A DNA stretch of 31,721 nucleotides, from IMG/VR virus record IMGVR_UViG_3300034198_016459, positions 1 through 31,721 of that record. One strand, written 5' to 3'. Shown one piece after another: positions 25,528-31,623 of this stretch (its first letter is position 1; each line of letters begins with the position of its first letter). The stretch is from a virus. Both the position numbers and the translations under genes were made by a program. The notes under the pieces are model-generated. The model saw nothing but the letters and a program-made list of their open reading frames with translations. It ran no database searches and was not told the DNA's origin.

Positions 25528-26238
25528 ATGACTCTGCCAAAGATCAGTCATCCCACATTTAAAGTAACTGTTCCGTCTACCAAGAAGCAGCTATTGTTTC
25601 GTCCATTCCTGGTCAAAGAAGAAAAGATCCTTCTGATGGCCAAGACTTCAAATGATAACAACGACATCCTCTCCGCTATAAAGCAAGTGGTAAACAACTG
25701 CTGCGAAGAAAAAGGATTCGACGTCAATAAGCTAGCGATCTTCGACCTAGAATACTTGTTCCTGAAAATCAGATCCAACTCAGTGGGTAACATCGTTCCC
25801 CTGTCTTTCAAAGACCTCGAGGACGAAAAGGAATATAAGTTTGAAGTCGATCTAAACCAGATCGAGGTCGAGTATCCAAAGGACGCAGACAACAGGATTA
25901 AGATCAACGACAAGGCGGGCATGATCATGCGCTACCCGAGCGCTGCCCTGTATGATGACAAGAGCTTCTTGTCTCTCGGACAAGACGCCATGTTCGAGCT
26001 GATTATTCGATGCGTGGATAAGATCTATAGCGGCGAGGACATGTACGATCCTAGCAGCTATACGAGAGAAGAGCTGACGAACTTCGTAGACAACCTAGAC
26101 GTAAAGACGTTCGAGAGTATTCAGGGATTCCTGTCAAATGCTCCGACGATGAAACACGTATTGTCTTATAACAATTCTCTAGGAAACCAACGTAAGATCG
26201 AGCTAACGACTCTAAACGATTTTTTTACGTTGCGCTGA
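25528..26238 (+). CDS. gp26: baseplate hub assembly protein gp26 (0-frame product)
   Basis: This is the 236-residue product of normal termination. The N-terminus (TLPKISHPTFKVTVPSTKKQ, then FRPFLVKEEKILLMA) and the body (FDLEYLFLKIRSNSVGN, VEYPKDADNRIKINDKAGMI, MRYPSAALYDD) match the T4 gp26 baseplate family. T4 gp26 (208 residues) is needed for assembly of the central hub; it acts as an assembly factor more than as a main structural part. AGGA lies 7 nt before the ATG. The last codons cross a run of seven T (26220-26226), a -1 slippery heptamer in the correct register, and the TGA stop lies within a downstream stem. A fraction of ribosomes may therefore extend the protein in the -1 frame. 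Confidence 0.9.
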   Translation: MTLPKISHPTFKVTVPSTKKQLLFRPFLVKEEKILLMAKTSNDNNDILSAIKQVVNNCCEEKGFDVNKLAIFDLEYLFLKIRSNSVGNIVPLSFKDLEDEKEYKFEVDLNQIEVEYPKDADNRIKINDKAGMIMRYPSAALYDDKSFLSLGQDAMFELIIRCVDKIYSGEDMYDPSSYTREELTNFVDNLDVKTFESIQGFLSNAPTMKHVLSYNNSLGNQRKIELTTLNDFFTLR

Positions 26239-26289
26239 GTCATACTTCTCTCGAAAACTATTACAAGACAGTTTTCGCCCTGGCTCAGC
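26220..26289 (+). promoter_or_regulatory. predicted programmed -1 ribosomal frameshift signal
   Basis: The heptamer T TTT TTT (26220-26226) is in the X XXY YYZ register of gp26. After a 7-nt spacer a stem forms between 26234-26242 (GCTGAGTCA) and 26281-26289 (TGGCTCAGC), 9 pairs with one G-U. Inside it a second stem pairs CGAAAACT (26252-26259) with AGTTTTCG (26270-26277) around a 10-nt loop. The 0-frame stop TGA (26236-26238) is inside the first stem. Spacer length and stem position match known -1 frameshift sites. Confidence 0.82.
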
Positions 26290-26411
26290 ATCATAAATAC
26301 TCCATTGCAGATATCGAGAATCTGATTCCGTTCGAGCTCGACATCTATGTAACTATGCTGAAAGAATATATCAGTGAGCAAGAAGAGAAGCAACGAAACA
26401 GCGGCGCCTAA
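26226..26411 (+). CDS. gp26-fs: -1-frame extension of gp26 (frameshift product, 294 residues with gp26)
   Basis: From 26226 the -1 frame is open for 61 codons and ends in TAA overlapping the next ATG. It reads YVALSHTSLENYYKTVFALA, then QHHKYSIADIENLIPFELDI and YVTMLKEYISEQEEK. This looks like a genuine helical domain; I recall similar 'HH.YS..EIE.MIP.E..IY' sequences after gp26 in other T4-like phages, sometimes labelled gp51. Between the in-frame stop at 26193 and an ATG about 20 codons before the end there is no ATG, GTG or TTG. Independent initiation is therefore unlikely unless a CTG is used. Fusion to the first 233 codons of gp26 would give 294 residues. Its place just before the long tail gene resembles lambda G-GT and P2 E-E' chaperones. 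Confidence 0.8.
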   Translation, partial: YVALSHTSLENYYKTVFALAQHHKYSIADIENLIPFELDIYVTMLKEYISEQEEKQRNSGA

Positions 26412-29047
26412 TGAAAAAGAAGACTCGCGGCCAGAAGAAAGAAACCGATAAAGAACCGGCGGCCGTAGCTCCCGGAACGGCCGATCTGAGTAAGTTCATA
26501 GATGACATGGTCGCGGAAGACGCCGTTGGTTCAGAAAAACTTGATACCAAAGAAAGCGTCAACAGTTTCGTAGACTCGATGGTGTCTCTTTCTACAGACA
26601 CCGCCAAAGAAAAGAAAGACGGCATAAAGCAGAAGGCTCGTGAAAAGAGCAAGGGAGCCACCGGTGGCATGTCTAAGTCTCTAGACTATGCCATCAAAAA
26701 TCTGACTAATATCGAGAAGCAGAATAAAGAAGGTATCGCAGAGAATAAGCGAGACATAGAAGAAAATCACCAGGCCATCCAGCGCCAGGCTACTTCTATA
26801 ACGATGCTGCAACATCAGATGCAGGATTTATCTCGCAAGACTGCTCGTGCGCTGGGCATGCTCAGCGAAATGAATAAGAAGCTTGATGCTCTCAAAGACT
26901 ATATCGATGAAAAAGTTCAAAAGCTGCCGGAAGAAGAAGACAAGAAGTCTTGGGGAGATATCCTCGACGCTAAAGTCGGCGCCGGCCTTAAGAAAGTTGG
27001 TAGAGCCGCCGCCCGTGGATTAAAAGCCGCACCGGGATTCTTGAGAGCTGCCGCCGGACCCGCCGCACTAGGCGCTACGGCTGCCGCTCTATATAACATG
27101 AGACAAGAGACTCTCGAATCAGACCTAGGCACGGCATACGAAAAGGGCGACCTGAATAAGATCAAGAATCAGGCAATCCGTCAGGGTCAAACTGGAATGC
27201 GTGCTACAGACGCAGAGCTAAAGAGCGTCATCGACGGTGGACCGGAATTAGCTAAAGATATCCTAGAGAGGGGCGGCCGAGACGTAGAACTATACGGCGG
27301 CAGACAGAACCTTGAGAAGCTGGCGGCCGGCGAAAAGCTTTCAGTAGAAGAACTGAAAAAGGGTACTGAAGACGTCGGCGTAAAAGCAGTTCAGAAGAAA
27401 ATAAAAGAAGCTAAAGAATTAGGGCCTGCCAAAGGACCTCAGGAATCTACTGCAGTAAAAGCTGCGAGAGCAGAGACCGGCGCGGGCTCCGCGGGAGGAG
27501 CGCCGGCCGGCGGCGGGGCTGCTTCTGGTAAAAACGCTACGCCTACTGGAGCGCCAGGCGCGGGAGGTCTAGGAAATACTTCCATGGATACTTCAAACGC
27601 CACTGGAGTAGGAGAGACTGCGACGGCCACAAAAGCTATGCAACTGCTATCGGCCAAGGGATGGAATCAAGAACAGGCTGCAGGCATCGTCGGCAACCTG
27701 CAGGCAGAGTCTGGACCGGATATGAAGACCAATGCTGTCGGCGATGGCGGCAAGGCATACGGTATCGCTCAGTGGCATCCGGATAGACAAGACAGATTCA
27801 AGAAGCAATACAAAAAAGATATTAGAGAAGCTGGCTTCGAAGAACAGCTTGACTTCCTAGACTGGGAAATCAAGAACGTAGAGCTTCAAGCATATAGAGC
27901 GTTAAAAGAAGCAAAGAATGCTCGTGAAGCAGCCATAGCTTTTGATCAGTACTACGAGAGATCTAGCGGCGCTCACAGAGCTCAAAGAATAGCCAACGCC
28001 GAAGCTATCATGAAGACCGCAAAAGGCAGTACCGATCAAACTTCAAATCCTACGCCGACATCAGCGCCAGAGGGCTCGATGCCGGATGCCGTTCCATCCA
28101 CGCAAGAAAAGGGAGTAGCCGCACCTGGCGCTGCGCCGCTCAAGAATCCTGGCGCCGGAGAAGCTAAAGATCAGAGCCAGGGATATAAGCCGTCAGCCGG
28201 GGAAGGATCCATGCCGCCGAACGTTCGCCTCGGGTCTGGCGTAAACATATCTGCCGTAGACAAAGACTTGCTGTCTAAGTTCTTCAGCGCGGCAGCAGAG
28301 TACGGAAAGCCGGTGACCATCGAGTCTGCTGCTCGAGACGATAAGAAGCAGGCCGAGTTGTGGGTTCGTGGCCGTATCCTTAAGGAACCGGGTATATACA
28401 TGCCGGCAGCTCCTAGGACCCCGCAGAGAATCACTTATAACGGAAAAGAATACGACGTTCCGGGTGGTGGCAGCGGCAGCTCACACGCAGACGGGCAGGC
28501 TCTGGACGTTCCTCAGGCGCCGCAGATGGCGGGTCTTCTACAGAAATACGGTCTGACGATCCCGTTCGGCGGATCAGATCCCGTACATATTCAGAAGATA
28601 GGATACACGCCCACCGGTGGCGGTAGTCCCGGAGCGATGGGCGGTGGTCAGTCTGCCCCTAGAGGACGAATGGGCGGTGAAGGATCTAGCATGCCACAGA
28701 CTGCTTCGCGTGGAATCGATTCTATACTAAGTGCTAGCACTGGCCGCGGTTCTAGCATGCCGTCTGGCATGGGCGCCGCCGCCATGACTCCGGGAATGGG
28801 ACCGCTGGCTGGTATCCTGAGTACTCTCGCAGTAGGAGGAGCTAGGTCCATGGTTCCTCAGAACCCGATGGGTATCATGGGTCTAGTCGGAAGTCTGCTG
28901 AATACACTGAGTCCGCAGAATCGCGGAAACAATCCACAGTTCAACTCAGATAGTTTTAAAGATAATACAGTACCGGCCGCGATGCCTTCAGCCAGTATAC
29001 TCAAAGAAGTATTTGGCATGGAAATCGAGAAAGCGTATAGGCCATAA
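26411..29047 (+). CDS. 878-residue tail lysin with lysozyme and M15 peptidase domains, tape-measure-like N-terminus
   Basis: From the N-terminus there is a Lys/Glu-rich start, a coiled coil at about 90-180 (NKRDIEENHQAIQRQATSI), an Ala/Gly-rich hydrophobic stretch near 195-225 (AAPGFLRAAAGPAALGATAA) and a flexible Gly/Ala linker near 355-390. A phage-tail-lysozyme-like domain at about 405-540 follows (GWNQEQAAGIVGNLQAESG with likely catalytic E433, then GIAQW and LDFLDWEI). Next is an M15 peptidase-like domain at about 610-735, with H692 and D699 in SSHADGQALDV and H726 in SDPVHIQ as expected zinc ligands, and then a Met/Gly/Pro-rich tail. It probably cuts peptidoglycan glycan and peptide during injection. 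The coiled coil, hydrophobic segment and position after gp26 suggest a tape-measure or hub-linked role. Its ATG overlaps the frameshift-frame stop. Confidence 0.82.
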   Translation: MKKKTRGQKKETDKEPAAVAPGTADLSKFIDDMVAEDAVGSEKLDTKESVNSFVDSMVSLSTDTAKEKKDGIKQKAREKSKGATGGMSKSLDYAIKNLTNIEKQNKEGIAENKRDIEENHQAIQRQATSITMLQHQMQDLSRKTARALGMLSEMNKKLDALKDYIDEKVQKLPEEEDKKSWGDILDAKVGAGLKKVGRAAARGLKAAPGFLRAAAGPAALGATAAALYNMRQETLESDLGTAYEKGDLNKIKNQAIRQGQTGMRATDAELKSVIDGGPELAKDILERGGRDVELYGGRQNLEKLAAGEKLSVEELKKGTEDVGVKAVQKKIKEAKELGPAKGPQESTAVKAARAETGAGSAGGAPAGGGAASGKNATPTGAPGAGGLGNTSMDTSNATGVGETATATKAMQLLSAKGWNQEQAAGIVGNLQAESGPDMKTNAVGDGGKAYGIAQWHPDRQDRFKKQYKKDIREAGFEEQLDFLDWEIKNVELQAYRALKEAKNAREAAIAFDQYYERSSGAHRAQRIANAEAIMKTAKGSTDQTSNPTPTSAPEGSMPDAVPSTQEKGVAAPGAAPLKNPGAGEAKDQSQGYKPSAGEGSMPPNVRLGSGVNISAVDKDLLSKFFSAAAEYGKPVTIESAARDDKKQAELWVRGRILKEPGIYMPAAPRTPQRITYNGKEYDVPGGGSGSSHADGQALDVPQAPQMAGLLQKYGLTIPFGGSDPVHIQKIGYTPTGGGSPGAMGGGQSAPRGRMGGEGSSMPQTASRGIDSILSASTGRGSSMPSGMGAAAMTPGMGPLAGILSTLAVGGARSMVPQNPMGIMGLVGSLLNTLSPQNRGNNPQFNSDSFKDNTVPAAMPSASILKEVFGMEIEKAYRP

Positions 29048-29048
29048 A

Positions 29049-29072
29049 AAAGGGACCCTTTCGGGTCCCTTT
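29049..29072. terminator. bidirectional rho-independent terminator
   Basis: AAAGGGACCC, loop TTTC, GGGTCCCTTT forms a 10-bp perfect stem starting 2 nt after the lysin stop. On the minus strand it is followed by a run of T, giving a strong intrinsic terminator for the gp32 transcript. On the plus strand it is followed by TTTCTC, a weaker but plausible tail. It separates two convergent transcription units. Confidence 0.92.
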
Positions 29073-29077
29073 CTCAC

Positions 29078-29974
29078 TTATGCTTCGCCGTTGGCCAGCT
29101 TCTTGAAGAAGGCGAGATCCTCGTCTTCCTCGCCGCCCTCTTCCATCGCCGGGGCGGGAGCGGGGCGAGCCTTGAGGATCGGCGGGGCCGACTCCTCCTG
29201 CTCCATCACGTTGCGAGTCATGCCGTCCATCGGAGCGGCCAGCACTCGATCCAGCTTCTGCTTGAGCTCTTCGTAGCTCTTGAAGTTGCTGGGCGACAGG
29301 AACTCCTGCAGGGAGTGCTCCTGCTTGTAGATCTCCTCGAGCTTGGCGTCGTTCTTCGACAGGGGACCCGGCGACATGAACACCGACTTGTCGTAGTTAC
29401 GGTAGCCCTCGACCTGACGGATCTTAAGGGCGAAGTTAGCGCCCTCCCAGAAGTCGAACGGGTTCATCGGCTTCTCGTCCGGGAACTGCGGGCTCATCAC
29501 CTCGCCCAGCTTCTCGAAGATCTTCTTGCCGTACTTGAACAGGAAGACCTTGCCGTTGTTCTCGGGGTTGCCGTGATCCTCGACCACGAAGATGTTGGAG
29601 ATGAAGCTCTGACGACGCTTCTGATCGCGAGCCTTCTGCTTGTCAGCCTCGATGCCGGAGTTCCACAGCTGCGAGTTCAACTCGCCGACGGGATCCTTCT
29701 TGCCGATGGTGGTCAGCGAGTTCTCGATGTACCACGAACCCGACGGACCCTTGAAGCCGTGATCGAACATGCGAACGAACGGCACGTCCTCGCCCTGCGG
29801 CGGAGGCAGGAAGCGAATCACAGCGTAGCCGTTACCAGCCTTGTCCACCGTCGGTGTCCAGAAGCGGTCGTCGTTCTTACGTTCGGTCTTGGTGTTGAGT
29901 TTGTTGAGCTCTTCAGTGAGAGCGGCCAGGGACTTGGTCCCACGCATTTCCTTAAGCTTGGCGAAATCGACCAT
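29078..29974 (-). CDS. gp32: single-stranded DNA-binding protein gp32
   Basis: gp32 coats single-stranded DNA at the phage replication fork and in recombination. This 298-residue protein (T4: 301) starts with the basic, helical cooperativity region (MVDFAKLKEMRGTKSLAALT), followed by the OB core with WTPTVDKAGNGYAVIRFLPP, SWYIENSLTTIGKKDPVGEL and NPENNGKVFLFKYGKKIFEK. It ends in an acidic tail (EEGGEEDEDLAFFKKL) of the kind that recruits partner proteins. T4 gp32 has a zinc site of His plus three Cys; this protein contains no cysteine, so the zinc site is lost, as I recall also for cyanophage gp32. GGAG lies 6 nt before the ATG. Codon use is more GC-rich than in neighbouring genes, fitting high expression. 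Confidence 0.95.
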   Translation of the reverse strand: MVDFAKLKEMRGTKSLAALTEELNKLNTKTERKNDDRFWTPTVDKAGNGYAVIRFLPPPQGEDVPFVRMFDHGFKGPSGSWYIENSLTTIGKKDPVGELNSQLWNSGIEADKQKARDQKRRQSFISNIFVVEDHGNPENNGKVFLFKYGKKIFEKLGEVMSPQFPDEKPMNPFDFWEGANFALKIRQVEGYRNYDKSVFMSPGPLSKNDAKLEEIYKQEHSLQEFLSPSNFKSYEELKQKLDRVLAAPMDGMTRNVMEQEESAPPILKARPAPAPAMEEGGEEDEDLAFFKKLANGEA

Positions 29975-30046
29975 TGTATTCTCCGTATTGATAGTGTTGC
30001 GTTGTATTGATCGTATTTTTTAGGTCAGCGACCTGAATTATTTATA
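29975..30046 (-). promoter_or_regulatory. gp32 late promoter and likely autogenous translational operator
   Basis: TATAAATA, an exact T4 late consensus, lies at 30046-30039, just past the gp59 stop. After 4 nt there is a hairpin AGGTC-GCT-GACCT (30034-30022). It is followed by about 38 nt with few G residues and no visible structure, containing two copies of ATCAATAC (30011-30004 and 29992-29985), and then GGAG and the ATG. In T4 a 5' pseudoknot plus an unstructured stretch up to the ribosome site lets gp32 repress its own mRNA. The same layout is seen here; function is inferred. Confidence 0.7.
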
Positions 30047-30048
30047 CG

Positions 30049-30630
30049 TCAATCTTGGTTCCCGAAGGATTCGAGAATAATTTTTTTGTACTTACTCGCG
30101 TCGATATTCAAGAAGGGCGTATACTTCTTGATCTTACGCGAGGTCTCCTCCCATACTGGATCGTCGGACATAGCTTTGTCCCAGTACTTGATGCAGCCGG
30201 TTACCGTGGCGATGATGCACACGGTCTCCAGCGACACATGCCCGCCGAGGTAGTCGGCGATCAGCGGGGGATGGCCGTTGGCCACCACACGCAGATTCTT
30301 GTCGAAGTCGGCGTCTAGCTTCTTCAGTTCTTCCTTGAACGAGTAAGCCAGAGACTGCTTGCGCTTGAGCCAAGTAGAGTACTTAGACTCTGACTCCGGG
30401 CTGTAAGCGATGTTGCGGATCCACGCCTTGGGATCGTCTAGGATGTTGATCATTAAGAAGTTCAGCGGGTCAGAGTGCTTCGCTACCTTGGCGAAGAACA
30501 CTTTGTCCGGCCTCTTCTCGAAAGACTCCGGCTTCAGTCTCAGGTTACCGTTATACTGAAAGTAGTTGTATTCGGAAGAGAAGTGAAGCTTCAGAGCCGA
30601 GTAGGTCTTAAAACACTCGAAGGGAGTCAT
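30049..30630 (-). CDS. gp59: replicative helicase loader gp59
   Basis: gp59 loads the gp41 helicase onto gp32-coated forked DNA. This product (193 residues; T4 gp59 217) has the recognisable gp59 N-terminal pattern: TPFECFKTYSALKLHFSSEY, NYFQYNGNLRLKPESF with KRPDKVFFAKVAK after it, then LDDPKAWIRNIAYSP. The second half is helical (KYSTWLKRKQSLAYSFKEEL). The ATG at 30630 overlaps the preceding stop as ATGA, which makes it preferable to a GTG 6 nt upstream. Adjacency to gp32 matches T4, where genes 33, 59 and 32 are neighbours. The late box for gp32 begins 2 nt past its stop. Confidence 0.85.
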   Translation of the reverse strand: MTPFECFKTYSALKLHFSSEYNYFQYNGNLRLKPESFEKRPDKVFFAKVAKHSDPLNFLMINILDDPKAWIRNIAYSPESESKYSTWLKRKQSLAYSFKEELKKLDADFDKNLRVVANGHPPLIADYLGGHVSLETVCIIATVTGCIKYWDKAMSDDPVWEETSRKIKKYTPFLNIDASKYKKIILESFGNQD

Positions 30631-30908
30631 AGACACTTGTCGAGTACTTTTAGAAACATCTCGCGGAGCTGCATATCAAACTCACGATCAGAGGCCGAGA
30701 TCTTTGCGATATAGAGATCAGTAATCAACTGCTTCACATATGCGATATCACGATCTTCTGCTTCGAGCTCGTTGAGTTGTTCTTCCAATCGCTCCGCAGC
30801 TCTCTCGTTATAAAGAACGTCGTCTTCCAGATCATCCACACGTTGCTCAAGATCTTCAATCTCGTCAATCAGGTCTTCGACCGTATAGTCTTTGAACCTG
30901 GCGTTCAT
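30627..30908 (-). CDS. small acidic coiled-coil protein, function unknown
   Basis: This is a 93-residue protein. Residues 8-50 are strongly acidic with heptad leucines (DLIDEIEDLEQRVDDLEDDV, then AAERLEEQLNELEAEDRD), so a coiled coil is almost certain. The C-terminal part (YVKQLITDLYIAKISASDRE) is more mixed. It is linked on both sides by ATGA overlaps, to the metallopeptidase upstream and gp59 downstream. In T4 gene 33 adjoins gene 59, but the protein here does not resemble gp33; the next gene but one does. A partner role in replication or transcription is possible from context only. Confidence 0.75.
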   Translation of the reverse strand: MNARFKDYTVEDLIDEIEDLEQRVDDLEDDVLYNERAAERLEEQLNELEAEDRDIAYVKQLITDLYIAKISASDREFDMQLREMFLKVLDKCL

Positions 30909-31372
30909 AGTTTACCCTTCTCCACCATGTAGTTTATGAAACGAATGTACAGACCGAGCTCTCTTCCGGAAGCCTCGATCTCCCACGGATGATCCCAGTA
31001 GTCGACCTCGTTTAGGTCGTAGTGCTCGCCGTGGAACTTCACTAGGTGCATCATAGACTCGCGCTTGTATGACACGTACCTGCCCGAAGCGTACTGGGCA
31101 GCGTGGACCATCTCATGGGCGAGAGTAGTGAGGATGCGCCTCTCGCCCATGTCTTTGTTTATGTAGATGTCGTAGTTGTAGTTACACTTCTTCGGATCTT
31201 TATAGCCGCACTCGCCGAGTAGGTCGAGATCCATCTTCCGGAAGTATATGTTGATCTTGATCTTGCGATTGAGCTTCTTATCGAAGATCTTCCGGCCATA
31301 CCACCTGGCCGCAGTTTCCACGAGTTTCCTGGGAACCTTTTTTGTAGTTCGGCCTCTGATGGTCAGCTTCAT
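30905..31372 (-). CDS. zinc metallopeptidase-like protein (HExxH, SprT-like)
   Basis: This 155-residue protein has a zincin motif, TLAHEMVHAAQYASG, giving HEMVH with two His ligands and the catalytic Glu. A likely third ligand lies in YWDHPWEIEASGRELGLY downstream, where the second Glu of WEIEA is the best candidate. The N-terminal part is basic (RGRTTKKVPRKLVETAARWY) and could bind nucleic acid or a protein. Similar small putative metallopeptidases occur in cyanophage genomes, as I recall, without a known substrate. It could process a phage or host protein during replication; SprT-like proteins act on DNA-protein crosslinks. The ATG has GGAGG 4 nt upstream, lying in a hairpin, and an exact late box precedes it. 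Confidence 0.82.
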   Translation of the reverse strand: MKLTIRGRTTKKVPRKLVETAARWYGRKIFDKKLNRKIKINIYFRKMDLDLLGECGYKDPKKCNYNYDIYINKDMGERRILTTLAHEMVHAAQYASGRYVSYKRESMMHLVKFHGEHYDLNEVDYWDHPWEIEASGRELGLYIRFINYMVEKGKL

Positions 31373-31377
31373 CCGTC

Positions 31378-31403
31378 CTCCGAGCTATTTCGGAGTATTT
31401 ATA
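31378..31403 (-). promoter_or_regulatory. late promoter TATAAATA and hairpin covering the ribosome site
   Basis: TATAAATA at 31403-31396 overlaps the gp33 stop codon. It is followed at once by CTCCGA (31395-31390), loop AATAGC and TCGGAG (31383-31378). The second arm contains most of GGAGG (31381-31377), the Shine-Dalgarno of the metallopeptidase gene. On transcripts that read through from gp33 the hairpin could hide the ribosome site. A transcript starting about 6 nt after the box would lack most of the first arm and leave it open. Confidence 0.65.
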
Positions 31404-31623
31404 CGGGGAGCTGGGACCCCTTCTTTCGCTTGATGTAGTTGAGGTCCTCTGCCTCGGCCTTGATCTTGGCCTTCATGACTCGGTTCTTCTTGACGATGTG
31501 AGAGACTGCTTCCACGTCGATGGCTCGAGCCTCACACCAGTAGACCACGGCTTCCATGTAGGTGAGCTGCAGGTCTCGATGTAGAGTCTCGATGTCAGAG
31601 ATGAACTCGTTCGTATTGATCAC
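31399..31623 (-). CDS. gp33: late transcription co-activator gp33
   Basis: In T4, gp33 bridges host RNA polymerase and the sliding clamp to activate late promoters with gp55. This product (74 residues; T4 112) has NTNEFISDIETLHRDLQ, LTYMEAVVYWCEARAIDVEA and KAKIKAEAEDLNYIKRK. The 'TYMEAV.YW.E...I' segment lines up with MSYLEATTAFLEENSI of T4 gp33 and matches cyanophage proteins annotated as the late accessory factor. The GTG at 31623 overlaps the preceding stop as GTGA and gives MINTNEF; a GTG at 31638 would add five residues. Position two genes from gp59 agrees with the T4 33-59-32 cluster. The presence of exact TATAAATA boxes nearby is consistent with its job. Confidence 0.75.
   Translation of the reverse strand: MINTNEFISDIETLHRDLQLTYMEAVVYWCEARAIDVEAVSHIVKKNRVMKAKIKAEAEDLNYIKRKKGSQLPV

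Noticed and set aside
26292-26299. CATAAATA on the plus strand upstream of the lysin gene
   Set aside because: It is explained by His-Lys-Tyr codons in the frameshift extension and lies more than 110 nt from the next start.
27439-27657. Minus-strand frame opposite the Gly/Ala linker of the lysin
   Set aside because: It is a low-complexity Ala/Pro shadow of the linker with no independent support.
29315-30010. 231-codon plus-strand frame opposite gp32
   Set aside because: It is a shadow of the GC-rich gp32 codons; the Leu/Arg/Val-rich product matches nothing and lies antisense to a clear gp32.
30022-30034. AGGTC-GCT-GACCT hairpin as a terminator after gp59
   Set aside because: On the minus strand it is followed by A residues, not T, and it lies just after a late box, so a leader element fits better.
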